From Candidatus Gastranaerophilales bacterium (GTDB lineage: Bacteria > Cyanobacteriota > Vampirovibrionia > Gastranaerophilales > Gastranaerophilaceae): a stretch of DNA of 62,243 nucleotides. Positions 18,417 through 28,205 of the stretch are shown here, piece after piece. Position 1 is the stretch's first letter. Every line of letters begins with the position of its first letter. The notes below the pieces were generated by a model. The model was not told where the DNA came from. It saw nothing but the letters and a program-made list of their open reading frames with translations, and did not search any database. A program made the position numbers and the translations under genes. The DNA lies in NCBI GenBank assembly GCA_944322935.1, contig CALUQO010000010.1:1-62243 (forward strand). Reading direction: 5' to 3'.

Positions 18417-18462
18417 AGTAAAAACCTGTTTTTTAAACTATACTATGATTTTAATACATAAA

Positions 18463-19347
18463 TCACTGTCTGCAAGCAGGTTTGTCGCATTCGTCAATAA
18501 CTTTTCCGAATAAAAGCCTCAAGCCGCCGAATCTTTTGCGCAAAGTCTTGCGAACTCCGCAGGAAATTGCATTTGCATTTGTTGCAAGCCCCTGTACCTG
18601 ACACATAGTTGCATCCACATGCGGAAGAACTTCGTTTACGCCGGTTGTTGTGCCCGTCAGATTTGCACTCAGGTTTTCAAGATTTTTAGTGGAAGCCTCA
18701 AGATTGGATACGGCATTTTCCAAACTTTTTTGCTGTATGGATTTGTTGAATTTTGTAGTCATATTATCCAGATTCTGCGTTGCTTTAGACAGATTGCCGG
18801 TTGTGGTGTAAAGATTCTTTTGGTTTTCTTTTAAAATGTCGTTTACCGATTCAAAAACCATACTCAATCCCTCGAGGGCAGCATTAAGGTTTTCCGTGCT
18901 TTGCGCAAGGTTGTGTCTGATAGATTCAAGGTCGTCGGGATTCTGGTTTGACATAAAGGTGTCAATATCAACGGTTGCTTTGCCCTCAAGCTCTGAGCCG
19001 TTGGAAATCATTACATTGGAGGGGTCTTTGGGGTAAACAAGCTCTAAAAAGTCACGCTCTTTGTCGTGATGCTTTTCTTTTTTCAGCATAACGGTAGTGT
19101 TTTTTGGCAAAAGCAGATTTTTAGGATATAAAACAAGTCTTATCAGCGTGTGGTTAAAGTCGTCACTGTGACGCTGTTCACGTGCTTTACCTACAACAAG
19201 CCCCTTGTAATAAACGGGCAGTTTTTCGTGTATGGGGCGCAGTTCCTTAAACTTTGCCGTAACATACGTGTAGGTTGTTAATTTGTAAATGTAGAACCCA
19301 AGCCCTGCAAGTATTATCAGGGCAAAAATATAAAACAGTTTTTTCAT
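18463..19347 (-). CDS. MCE (MlaD-like) lipid-transport protein
   Basis: A 294-residue periplasm-facing protein anchored by one N-terminal helix (LFYIFALIILAGLGFYIY). An MCE domain covers about residues 30-120 (VYYKGLVVGKAREQ, LVLYPKNLLLPKNTTVMLKK). A long coiled coil rich in Asn, Leu and Thr follows (QNLDNMTTKFNKSIQQ), then a Cys-containing basic tail ending CDKPACRQ. MCE proteins carry phospholipids between membranes. The MlaE permease and MlaF ATPase are not adjacent, so its transporter must be elsewhere. Confidence 0.85.
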   Translation of the reverse strand: MKKLFYIFALIILAGLGFYIYKLTTYTYVTAKFKELRPIHEKLPVYYKGLVVGKAREQRHSDDFNHTLIRLVLYPKNLLLPKNTTVMLKKEKHHDKERDFLELVYPKDPSNVMISNGSELEGKATVDIDTFMSNQNPDDLESIRHNLAQSTENLNAALEGLSMVFESVNDILKENQKNLYTTTGNLSKATQNLDNMTTKFNKSIQQKSLENAVSNLEASTKNLENLSANLTGTTTGVNEVLPHVDATMCQVQGLATNANAISCGVRKTLRKRFGGLRLLFGKVIDECDKPACRQ

Positions 19348-19452
19348 AGTTCAAATAATAAAGCTGTTTTATATTTATAAAAATCCCCCGCTGCGGCTAA
19401 TCTGTCAGTACATAGGCTTTAGGTTCACTAACACAATTTTTCCGAACAAAAA

Positions 19453-19488
19453 GAAAAGGCCTTTTGTCAAACAACAAAAGACCTTTTC
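19453..19488 (-). terminator. Aldolase terminator
   Basis: GAAAAGG-CCTTTTGT and ACAAAAG-ACCTTTTC pair over 15 positions with one mismatch around a short loop. T runs lie on both sides. It sits just after the fba stop. Confidence 0.8.
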
Positions 19489-19512
19489 CTTTTTATATTT
19501 AGATGTTTTTGA

Positions 19513-20472
19513 TTAGTCGTCAGCGTGACCTGCTGTGCCTAATACATCTCTCATTTTGTGCATAACCATTTCTTTAACGGCTGTTCTGCCCGGTCCCATG
19601 TATTCACGAGGATCGAATTTATCGGGATGTTCAATGAAGAATTCTCTGATAGTAGAAGTCATAGCCAATCTCAAATCAGTATCGATGTTGATTTTAGCTA
19701 CACCGTGTTTAGAAGCGTAGTTGAGCATATCTTCAGGAACACCTTGAGCATCAGGTAATTGACCGCCGTATTTATTGCATTTTTCAACAAATGCTTTAGG
19801 TACTGAAGATGAACCGTGAAGTACGATAGGATAATCGTAACCAACTACGTCATAGATAGCTTTTTTACATTCAGCCAATCTTTCAAAGTCGAGTTTAGCT
19901 TCGCCTTTGAATTTGTAAGCACCGTGAGAAGTACCGATAGCAATAGCCAAAGAGTCGCAACCTGTTTCTTTAACGAATCTTGCTGCTTCTTCAGGGTCGG
20001 TGTAAGTTGCGTGGTGAGCGGCAACTTTAACATCATCTTCAACACCTGCAAGTTTACCGAGTTCTGCTTCAACTGAAACGCCTCTTTCGTGAGCGTATTC
20101 AACAACTTTTTTAGTTAAAGCAATGTTTTCTTCAAGCGGGAATCTTGAACCGTCAATCATAACTGATGAGAAACCGCCGTCGATACAAGCTTTACAAATT
20201 TCAAAATCTGCACCGTGGTCTAAGTGAAGAGCAATAGGTACTGTAGTTGTAGCCAAAGCAGCTTCTACCAATTTGATTAAATAAGTTTGGTTAGCATATT
20301 TTCTTGCACCTGCAGATACCTGAAGAATGATTGGTGATCTTGTTTCTTCAGCAGCTTCTGCAATACCTTGCAAGATTTCCATGTTGTTAACGTTGTAAGC
20401 ACCGATAGCGTATTTGCCGGCAAGTGCTTTTTTGAACATTTCGCCTGTTCCTACTAATTTTCTTTCTGCCAT
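19513..20472 (-). CDS. fba: Class II fructose-bisphosphate aldolase
   Basis: Zinc-dependent aldolase of glycolysis and gluconeogenesis, 319 residues. Metal-binding His residues lie in IALHLDHGADFE, with further ligands in SVEAELGKLAGVEDD and in IVLHGSSSVPKA. The phosphate-binding region is GVAKINIDTDLRLA. AGAGGAG stands nine bases before the ATG. Codon use is highly biased, as expected of an abundant enzyme. It is a single-gene unit with its own terminator. Confidence 0.96.
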   Translation of the reverse strand: MAERKLVGTGEMFKKALAGKYAIGAYNVNNMEILQGIAEAAEETRSPIILQVSAGARKYANQTYLIKLVEAALATTTVPIALHLDHGADFEICKACIDGGFSSVMIDGSRFPLEENIALTKKVVEYAHERGVSVEAELGKLAGVEDDVKVAAHHATYTDPEEAARFVKETGCDSLAIAIGTSHGAYKFKGEAKLDFERLAECKKAIYDVVGYDYPIVLHGSSSVPKAFVEKCNKYGGQLPDAQGVPEDMLNYASKHGVAKINIDTDLRLAMTSTIREFFIEHPDKFDPREYMGPGRTAVKEMVMHKMRDVLGTAGHADD

Positions 20473-20610
20473 GAGTTTTTCTCCTCTTTTTTACTCGAGC
20501 ATATTCATTAAAAAAGTACCTCAAAAAAAGGTTTTTTACAAGGTTTTTATAAGAAACATATAACGAATTTTACCTAAAAACTTTCAGCAAATTAAATAAT
20601 TAAAAGAAAT

Positions 20611-20639
20611 AACAGACCTGTTATTCCAACAGGTCTGTT
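20611..20639 (-). terminator. Terminator of the large autotransporter gene
   Basis: A perfect 10-bp stem AACAGACCTG / CAGGTCTGTT, with T-rich sequence on the minus-strand side. Confidence 0.8.
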
Positions 20640-20675
20640 TTGTTGTTTTCTATACGAGAATAGCTATTAATCAGC

Positions 20676-23600
20676 TTATTTCATACTTTTTAAAGATACC
20701 TGAGTTTTAAGTTTTTCAGGTGTAAAGTTGTCTGCCTTAATTGAGCTACCTGTGCTTTTTCCCAGAGTAAATCTGAACCCTGCTTGCAAACCTACACCGT
20801 TTCTGCCGCCGTTTGTGAAGTATGCCTGTAAGAATCCTGTGAATCTTTCACCCCAGGCTTTTCTTACACCTACACCGTATTTTACAAACGGGTCAATAGA
20901 CAGGCTGGGTAAGGAAACATCATTAGCTTTGAACTGTGTATTATCCATAATGTTCCATACTACACTAACACCCAAGTATGGCTGCCATCCGTTTTTAAGG
21001 TTGCCGATAAATTTAAGACCTGGTTCCAGTTGAATTGCGTGTAACGGGTCTGAATTTATGCCGACACCGGCTGCATTGTGATAATCAAATGTATTAACAA
21101 ATGAATATGACATTAACATACTCGGTTGGATAATGAATTTACCCTGAGCAAGTTCCCAGTTGTAACCGGTTTTAGCAGCAACACCGGACATTAACATTGT
21201 GAAATCTTCGTGTCCGAACATAGAGTTTGCTTCACCGGCACTTGCACCAACGTTAGCCGTTAAACCAACAAAGTAGTTGCCTTTGTAAGCCATACCGACA
21301 GCCCCTAAAGTACCGCCGTTTTGGTATATGCCTATGCCGTCATAAGCCTGATGAGAACCGTTATATCCGGCATATACGCTCCACATACCGTCCCATCCGT
21401 TGCCAAGGTCATACAGCTCGGAATCTGCTCCAAAGTATGAGCCGTAAGCAACGTTAGATACTCTCGGACCGTTATCCAAGTGAACATTTTCAAATGTAGC
21501 GAACGGTCTGAACCATCCGGCTTTGTTTTCGTATTGTGAAACAGTCGGGTCAAATACAATGTCTCTGGAATTTGCGCTGGCATATTTGTTGCGCATTTTC
21601 ATAGCCTGACGTTGTTCTTTTGTCATCAACATATACATATCCATATTGCGGAATGCATTGTCGTAAGAATTTAATTGAACAAGATAACCGCCTAATTGTG
21701 CAGCTACAGGAGAAGCCATGATAGCCGGGTTAAAGCTTTCATATCCGGTGCTTCCGCCACCGCCGCCACCGACAAGACCGAATTTCAGCATTGCGGAATC
21801 AGGGTCGTAGCTTGCAGTATATTTGTATATAGGTGAGTAAGCTATTTCACCGCCTGTATATTGGATTGCTCCGGCAAGAGCTGTTCTTACGGAATCATCC
21901 ATTCCTGTTCCCAATGGAGAAATAGAGAAGGATTTCTCTGTTGTCGGTTCGGTAATCAATATATTGGAAATATTAATGTGATTACCGTTGTCATTAGTAA
22001 AGCTGTTAGCTGTTATTGTATCTATCTGCTGCTGAGCAAAGTTGCCGTCCAGTCTTAAATCAAGGTCAGAGTTTAATGTAACATTACCGAGATTTGTATT
22101 CTGGATTGCATTGTTTTGCAGGTTTAAAGCACCTCCGTTTACAATAAATGCATTGGCACCTGAAATATCAGCAGCCTGACCGAGTGCAAGAACTCCGCTA
22201 TTCAGGTTTAATGTATTTCCGGAAACAGCGTTATTAAAAGTAGTATCTCCGTTTACATTCAAATCACCGCTGCCGGCAACTTTATCGTTTAAAGCAACAT
22301 TTGAAAGGTTAACTGTACCGTTATTTGTAACAGCAGTTGAATCTTTAAACCCGCCAATTTCTTTTATATTAGTCAGGTTAAGGGTTTGACCGTCATTAAC
22401 CGTAACACCTTCATTGTCATTACCGATTATTGAATAGCCGCCGCCATTAACACTCAAAGTATTGTCACTGCCTTGCAATGTGCCTAAGCCTGCTGAGAGT
22501 GATTCATCGGCTGTCATTTGATAAACACCGTTGGCATCGCCCTGTGCAATTGCATCGCTCAATGTCAATAAGTCAGCATTAAATTGACCTGTTGTAGCGT
22601 CATAGTTTACATAGTTTGAATCTTCATCAGCAACAAGTTCTATATCACTGCTCAGGCTGATTTTGTCCTGCAATGTACTCGATACAGTGAACGGTGTATC
22701 GTCTGATTTTGTGGTAAGGTCAACTTTTGATAATTCAATGTTACCTGCTACAGCATCTGAATTGGTTGTATTGAGCGAATCACCCCAGTCAAGTTCAAGT
22801 TTGGCAGTGCTGCCCTGTGCTATTGCCAGATTGTTAATTGAAGTTGTTGTATCAACTGTACCGTCTGCAAGGCTTAAAGTAGCACCGTTTTCAAGATTTA
22901 ATGCAGCAGCGTCACTGAATAAATTACCGCTTACACCTTTTGAAAGTGTTGCACCTTCCGCTACAGTAACATTACCGGTCACAGTGTTATTAGCATTAGA
23001 TATAACGTTACCTGAAAGATTTACATCACCTGTACCTGAAATAGCGTTTGCTATTGTTCCGCCTTCAACATTGTAAGTTCCTGTGTTTTCAACGGCACCT
23101 GTAATATTATCGGCAGAAGATGTCAGTGTACCGCTGTTTGTAACGGCTGCACTGATAACGCCTGTGTTTGTAAATGTGCCTGCGTTTGACACTGTAGTTT
23201 GCGTAATATCAGCAGAGCTTGTAACATTTCCTGTCAGGTTTGTTGTGCCTGTACCGGTGATTGCATTAGCAATTTCACCGCCTTGAATATTATATGTACC
23301 GGAGTTATCTACCGCTCCGATAATATTATCAGCAGAAGATGCCAGTGTGCCGGTATTTGCAACAGCCGCTGTTATAACGCCTGTGTTTGTAAATGTACCA
23401 GCGTTTGACACTGTAGTTTGCGTAATATTAGCAGAGCTTGTAACATCTCCTGTCAGGTTTGTTGTACCCGTACCGGTGATTGCATTAGTGATAGCTCCGC
23501 CTTGAACAATGTAGATACCAGAGTTATCCAATGTTCCTTTTATATTATCGGCAGAAGATGTCAATGTACCGCTGTTTGTAATAGCAGAGGTAATAACACC

Positions 23601-26600
23601 TGTATTTGTTAAAGTGCCCGCATTTGTGAGAACAGTCTGTGTGATAGCAGATGTGTTATTAACAAAACCGTTAAAGGTTGTAGAGCCTTCACCGGTAATT
23701 ACACTGTTATTTGTCAGGGCACTGCCTTCATTTTCACCGCCTTTTAATGCCAGTGTTTTATTGTTTTCTATAGCGGCAGAAATTTGTCCGACATTGGCTG
23801 TCAAGTCCCCGTTATTTGTAACTGTTTGCTGGGTAATTGTATTTACGGAAGCCGAAATATCATTTGTTCCGCCAAGAGTCAAGCTTCCTGTATCGCCGGT
23901 TATATTTGCATTAAGTGCAATTGTATCAACTGATATTGCGCCTGTGTTCTCAAAATCAGCACCGATAGTTATGCTGTTTTGTTTAATTTGCGCAGTGTTT
24001 GAAGCTGCTCCTGATATTGTTAATGCACCGCTGCCTGTAATTGTATTGCTGTTTGCGCCGCTTACAAATTCAAGTGCACCGTTGTTTGCTATTCCTTCTG
24101 TTGAAATAAGTTTATCAGCAGCAGATATTAAAGCGGCTCCCTCAGAAATACTGATATTGTTCTGGCTGATTGTTCCGTTGTTGGTTGTTTTGCCGGAAGT
24201 AATATTCATATTTCCGTTTCCGGTAACACCTGATTCAAAACTATTTGTCCCTGCAAGGTTTAAAGTACCGTTGTTTGCAATATCAGTTGTATTATTGCTG
24301 AAATTCATATCAGTAACATTTAAGATACCGCCTTCATTTGTCTCAAGAGCAGTTACAAAGTTTTCCATAGATGCATTTTCTGAACCTGTTAAATTCAATG
24401 TGTAACCGTCTGCAACAGTAATACCATTGTTATGCTTATCAACTCCGTCAAACCCTGTTAAGGTTGAGCCGTTATTGATAAATACATTCTTTGTTGTATC
24501 AGAACCTTGTGTCAAACCGATATTTTCATTATCACTTAAGACAATATCTTTATTTATAGAGAAATTATTTGCCTGAACATTTCCAGTAATATAATCTGAA
24601 AGTCCTGCTGTGTAATCCTGAGAAAGAACATTCAACGAACCGTCAGAGCCTTTTGTAAAGGTATATTTGTGGTCTGTTGTAATTGCAACTATCTGTCCGT
24701 CCGCTGAACCATCCAGAGTAATGGTTAATCCGTCAGTTGTGCCCGTTACATAATCAATATAATCATTATATGGGTTGGAATTTGTTGCAAGTTCATTTTC
24801 TACGTTGATTACATCTAGGTTTAAAGTACCGGAATTAGAAGCACCGTTTGTAATGTTAATCTTATCGTTAGAAGCTGCTTTGCCTGAGTTATCAGTTAAA
24901 TCAACATCAATTTGAAGATTACCGTTACCTGTTAAATTTCCAACATTTAAAGTTGTATATTGAGCGGGAGTATTGCCCATTGCAATAGTTTTATCATTCA
25001 AATTGAGAGTGCCGGTAACAGTTCTGTCTTCTGAAAGTAATATATCGGTACCTAAAATAGTAGTACCTGCACCTGCAATATCTTTAGACAGGTTATCACC
25101 AAGATTAAATGTACCCTCATTTGTAATAGAACCGGTAATATTTGCAAGGTTTGAAGTCAAATTACCGCTGTTTGCAATTGTTACATTTTGTCCGATTGAA
25201 GCAGAGTTTGTGACTTCGCCGGAAATTATAGTAGAACCGCTGCCGGTAACATTTTGTGCAAGTGTTCCGCCGTTAAGCTCTAATTGTGCGGCATTTGAGA
25301 TTGCTCCGCCTAAGTTTGAAGCAGAAGAAGTTAATTTACCTGATTGAATATCGACTGCTTGTCCGATTGCTGCATTGTTTATAACGTCACCTGCAATAAT
25401 TGTCGAACCTGCTCCTGTGATATTTTGCGCAAGTGTTCCGCCGTTAAGTTCTAATTGTGCAGCGTTTGAGATTGCACCGCCTAAATTTGAAGCGGATGAA
25501 GTTAATTTGCCTGATTGAATATCAACAGCTTGTCCGATTGTTGCATTATTTACTACGTCACCGGTAATTGTCGTTTTACCGTCACCAGAAATACTATTAG
25601 CATTGGTACCGCCGGTAAAAGTTAATAATGAGTTATTTACAATACCATTTGTTGTTGTAACGTTGGAAGCATTTGTAATAAGGTTGCCCGTATAGTTTTG
25701 TCCGAGAACTGTTGAAGTTCCGTCTATTTCAACATAACCTGCCGTTATGTTTGCATTATTTGTAAGTTCTCCGCCAACAACAACCATACCGTTACCGGAA
25801 ATATCATGTCCTAATGTTCCGTCAAATATACCTATTGTACCGTTGTTAGTCACAGCTGATGTTATACTGCCGGCAGAGAGGATTTCTGTCTCAGACCCTG
25901 CGCCTGTAATTAAATTTCCTGCTAAAGTAACGTTTTTATCAATTCCAAGGACACCGTTTGTATTTGTAATATTTTTTCCGCTTTGACCTAACGTGATTGT
26001 TCCCTGATTGTTATTTGATACAATGACGTTTGTTTCTTCTCCATTAATGTTTATTTCTGTTCCAATATCTGAAGAAACCTGTGTATTTCCGCTTACAAAA
26101 TTAGTAACGCCGTTCCCTGCAATATTTTCATTTAGCACATCAACATTGGTTAACGGATTATTAAAATTCCATTGTGCTTGATTACCGTTTAAATTCAATG
26201 TTCCATTATTGGATACGGCGTTGTCTATAGCCAAGCCGCTTACGTTTGTTGTCAGGGTAGCGCCGTTTGCTATATTTAAAGAGTTCTGGTCAATAGCGTT
26301 TGCAATAACATTAGCACCGCTTTGTACATTTGTTACACCGTTTCCGCCAAATGTACCGAGACCGTATTGGGAAAGATTGATATTTCTATCTGAAATTGAA
26401 CTGTTAATAGTTATATCGCCCGATACCAGATTTAATTCATTGTTGTTGTAAATATCATCGCTTGCAGTAGCAAATTCAACTTTATGTCCTTCTGACGCTT
26501 CAATATTAACTGTTCCCATGTTAAATATTGCACCGCCGGCAGTTGTTGCGCTGTTTCCACTGAATGTTACGTCTTCATTTTCAGCATTAATATTTACAAT

Positions 26601-27233
26601 TGCGTTCTTAGCATATTGCCCCTGTTCTATAGAAAAATTTTCTTCGCTCCCGTCAGTTCTTGTTGTCAGGTTGAATATAGCGCCTCCAAGTTGCGCACTG
26701 TTGCCGGTATAATTACTGTCGGTTGATGTTAGTGTAATTTGAGTATCCTGTGAAGCAGGCTGTGTATTATCAATTGCCTTAAGGTTTGCAACGGCACCGC
26801 CAAAGGGAGCATTGTTATTGTTGAAAACAACGTTTGTTACATTACTGGTTGAACCGTTATTTTGCAAGGCTCCGCCAAGCATTGCCGCAATACCCCACTC
26901 TGAAGCATAGCTGCCGTCATTAACAAAATTTTGGATTGTACCGTCTAATATAGAAAATTCTCCAAATCCGGGTGAAAGAGCAGAAGTTCCAAGATTTGTA
27001 CCGTTTATGGTGTTGTTATTTAGGTTTAATGATACAGAGTTATTGACACCCCACATATCAATATACTGGTTTCCGGCGTCAATACTTTGAGACAATGTTG
27101 CGTTTTGTCCTGATTCCAAAGCACTTTTAAGAGAACTCCAGTCAGCTACATCAGCGGCAAAAGCATTGCCGGATAAAGTTAATATTGACAGAGTTATTGC
27201 CAATAATAACTTCTTCTTTTCTTTCTTTTCCAT
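20676..27233 (-). CDS. Giant autotransporter adhesin with internal repeats
   Basis: A 2185-residue type V surface protein. A signal peptide ends near AFA-ADV (residues 25-28). A passenger of about 1780 residues is a predicted beta-helix built of Asn/Gly/Thr-rich turns such as NNGTLNLNG. Three early FxxN...GGA(I/V) units resemble chlamydial Pmp repeats. Near-identical blocks of 73 and 57 residues occur inside. A Gly-rich linker (LVGGGGGGSTG) leads to a C-terminal beta-barrel of about 350 residues that is clearly related to that of the 30480 gene. The barrel end FRFTLGK is followed by an unusual tail of about 27 residues. Probably an adhesin. The substrate is unknown. Confidence 0.9.
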   Translation of the reverse strand: MEKKEKKKLLLAITLSILTLSGNAFAADVADWSSLKSALESGQNATLSQSIDAGNQYIDMWGVNNSVSLNLNNNTINGTNLGTSALSPGFGEFSILDGTIQNFVNDGSYASEWGIAAMLGGALQNNGSTSNVTNVVFNNNNAPFGGAVANLKAIDNTQPASQDTQITLTSTDSNYTGNSAQLGGAIFNLTTRTDGSEENFSIEQGQYAKNAIVNINAENEDVTFSGNSATTAGGAIFNMGTVNIEASEGHKVEFATASDDIYNNNELNLVSGDITINSSISDRNINLSQYGLGTFGGNGVTNVQSGANVIANAIDQNSLNIANGATLTTNVSGLAIDNAVSNNGTLNLNGNQAQWNFNNPLTNVDVLNENIAGNGVTNFVSGNTQVSSDIGTEININGEETNVIVSNNNQGTITLGQSGKNITNTNGVLGIDKNVTLAGNLITGAGSETEILSAGSITSAVTNNGTIGIFDGTLGHDISGNGMVVVGGELTNNANITAGYVEIDGTSTVLGQNYTGNLITNASNVTTTNGIVNNSLLTFTGGTNANSISGDGKTTITGDVVNNATIGQAVDIQSGKLTSSASNLGGAISNAAQLELNGGTLAQNITGAGSTIIAGDVINNAAIGQAVDIQSGKLTSSASNLGGAISNAAQLELNGGTLAQNVTGSGSTIISGEVTNSASIGQNVTIANSGNLTSNLANITGSITNEGTFNLGDNLSKDIAGAGTTILGTDILLSEDRTVTGTLNLNDKTIAMGNTPAQYTTLNVGNLTGNGNLQIDVDLTDNSGKAASNDKINITNGASNSGTLNLDVINVENELATNSNPYNDYIDYVTGTTDGLTITLDGSADGQIVAITTDHKYTFTKGSDGSLNVLSQDYTAGLSDYITGNVQANNFSINKDIVLSDNENIGLTQGSDTTKNVFINNGSTLTGFDGVDKHNNGITVADGYTLNLTGSENASMENFVTALETNEGGILNVTDMNFSNNTTDIANNGTLNLAGTNSFESGVTGNGNMNITSGKTTNNGTISQNNISISEGAALISAADKLISTEGIANNGALEFVSGANSNTITGSGALTISGAASNTAQIKQNSITIGADFENTGAISVDTIALNANITGDTGSLTLGGTNDISASVNTITQQTVTNNGDLTANVGQISAAIENNKTLALKGGENEGSALTNNSVITGEGSTTFNGFVNNTSAITQTVLTNAGTLTNTGVITSAITNSGTLTSSADNIKGTLDNSGIYIVQGGAITNAITGTGTTNLTGDVTSSANITQTTVSNAGTFTNTGVITAAVANTGTLASSADNIIGAVDNSGTYNIQGGEIANAITGTGTTNLTGNVTSSADITQTTVSNAGTFTNTGVISAAVTNSGTLTSSADNITGAVENTGTYNVEGGTIANAISGTGDVNLSGNVISNANNTVTGNVTVAEGATLSKGVSGNLFSDAAALNLENGATLSLADGTVDTTTSINNLAIAQGSTAKLELDWGDSLNTTNSDAVAGNIELSKVDLTTKSDDTPFTVSSTLQDKISLSSDIELVADEDSNYVNYDATTGQFNADLLTLSDAIAQGDANGVYQMTADESLSAGLGTLQGSDNTLSVNGGGYSIIGNDNEGVTVNDGQTLNLTNIKEIGGFKDSTAVTNNGTVNLSNVALNDKVAGSGDLNVNGDTTFNNAVSGNTLNLNSGVLALGQAADISGANAFIVNGGALNLQNNAIQNTNLGNVTLNSDLDLRLDGNFAQQQIDTITANSFTNDNGNHINISNILITEPTTEKSFSISPLGTGMDDSVRTALAGAIQYTGGEIAYSPIYKYTASYDPDSAMLKFGLVGGGGGGSTGYESFNPAIMASPVAAQLGGYLVQLNSYDNAFRNMDMYMLMTKEQRQAMKMRNKYASANSRDIVFDPTVSQYENKAGWFRPFATFENVHLDNGPRVSNVAYGSYFGADSELYDLGNGWDGMWSVYAGYNGSHQAYDGIGIYQNGGTLGAVGMAYKGNYFVGLTANVGASAGEANSMFGHEDFTMLMSGVAAKTGYNWELAQGKFIIQPSMLMSYSFVNTFDYHNAAGVGINSDPLHAIQLEPGLKFIGNLKNGWQPYLGVSVVWNIMDNTQFKANDVSLPSLSIDPFVKYGVGVRKAWGERFTGFLQAYFTNGGRNGVGLQAGFRFTLGKSTGSSIKADNFTPEKLKTQVSLKSMK
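23040..23680 (-). repeat. 219-bp tandem repeats in the autotransporter
   Basis: Three in-frame copies with a 219-bp period, judged by the recurring anchor near 23110, 23330 and 23549. Each encodes 73 residues containing TQTTVSNAGTFTNTGVI. Sequence identity is high enough for slippage or recombination to alter the copy number. Confidence 0.8.
25160..25560 (-). repeat. 171-bp tandem repeats in the autotransporter
   Basis: Two full copies and one partial copy with a 171-bp period (anchors at 25330 and 25501). Each encodes 57 residues containing QSGKLTSSASNLGGAISNAA. Confidence 0.8.
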
Positions 27234-27347
27234 ATTTTTCCCTCTTGTTTTTACACCAAATTATCTGAACAGGTGCATAACTACCATAAGCATTATGATA
27301 TCACAAATAAAAAAATTTTGAATAATGTGTAAAATTTTAAAATAAAA

Positions 27348-27386
27348 AAAATCCTAGTACTTAAATTTTAATCTTACTAAGATTTT
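27348..27386 (-). terminator. Recombinase terminator
   Basis: AAAATCCTAGTA and TACTAAGATTTT match at 11 of 12 positions around a 15-base loop. On the minus strand eight T follow. It separates the recombinase from the autotransporter downstream. Confidence 0.8.
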
Positions 27387-27461
27387 TCGGCTTTTTACTC
27401 CAAAACAGATAACCTGATGTAAATATTAGGGTGCCTGTTAGCCTGTTTGAATATTAGAATA

Positions 27462-28028
27462 TTACAATTCAAAATTGTTATAAGAAAAGTCAATTTCTTC
27501 CTGCGCTATGCCAATGTATCTTAAAGTGATTGCAGGTGATGAGTGGTTCAAAATCTTTTGTAACAAAGCCACATCGTTGTACTTTTTATAAAAATGATAC
27601 CCAAAAGACTTCCTCATCGTGTGTGTGCCGACATTAGCGTTAATGCATAAATTTTCACATGCTTCATTAAGAAACCTGTAGACCTGCGAACGGTCAAGCC
27701 GGCAGTGTTTCTTTCCGATAAATAGAGGTTGCGTTTCCGACAAAGAATATTTTTTACAGCGTTCATTTTGAAGGTAATCTTTTATGAGCACTTTTAATTT
27801 TGAGTTTAACGGGAATCTCTTATACTTTCTTGTTTTCTTTTCCTTTATTTCCACATAGTTTTTGCCGTCAACATCATCTATATTTAACCCCAGTATGTCA
27901 GATACTCTCAATCCTGTATTAATCCCGAACGCAAATATAAGGCGGTTTCTCTCATTCCGCATTGCTAAATAATTCTCAATTTTTTCTAAATCTTTTTTGT
28001 TCTTAATCGGTTCTACTAAATTTTTCAT
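27462..28028 (-). CDS. Minimal tyrosine recombinase
   Basis: A 188-residue integrase-type recombinase made almost only of the catalytic domain. Catalytic residues are Arg41 (NTGLRVSDILGL), a Lys in the KEKKTRKYKR hairpin, His136-x-x-Arg139 (GTHTMRKSFGYH), His162 (LNHSS) and the nucleophile Tyr171 (TLRYIGIA). The usual N-terminal core-binding domain is reduced to about 20 residues. I chose ATG 28028 over the GTG at 28049 because AAGGAAG sits correctly before it. It is its own transcription unit between two surface-protein genes. It might invert or excise nearby DNA, but no flanking crossover sites could be recognised. Confidence 0.88.
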   Translation of the reverse strand: MKNLVEPIKNKKDLEKIENYLAMRNERNRLIFAFGINTGLRVSDILGLNIDDVDGKNYVEIKEKKTRKYKRFPLNSKLKVLIKDYLQNERCKKYSLSETQPLFIGKKHCRLDRSQVYRFLNEACENLCINANVGTHTMRKSFGYHFYKKYNDVALLQKILNHSSPAITLRYIGIAQEEIDFSYNNFEL

Positions 28029-28143
28029 TCCAACTCTTCCTTTCTGCACCGGAATACTTACCTGCAGTGCATAGAAAAATGTATCTAAAAATTAAAGTTG
28101 AGGATATTTTAAACAATAAATACCGTAGAGATTTTTATAAAGC

Positions 28144-28177
28144 AAATAACCCCGGGATTAATATCCCGGGGTTATTT
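28144..28177 (-). terminator. Strong bidirectional terminator
   Basis: A perfect 15-bp stem containing ACCCCGGGAT, with a TAAT loop and T-rich flanks. It ends the 691-residue gene and also isolates the recombinase. Confidence 0.85.
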
Positions 28178-28205
28178 TATTTTTAGTTAAATTATTTATA
28201 TTTAA

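Noticed and set aside
22663-26712. Long plus-strand open frames, up to 263 codons, opposite the large autotransporter
   Set aside because: They are antisense to a repetitive coding region whose biased codons leave the opposite strand open. The products are low-complexity Val/Pro/Ser-rich and have no start signals.
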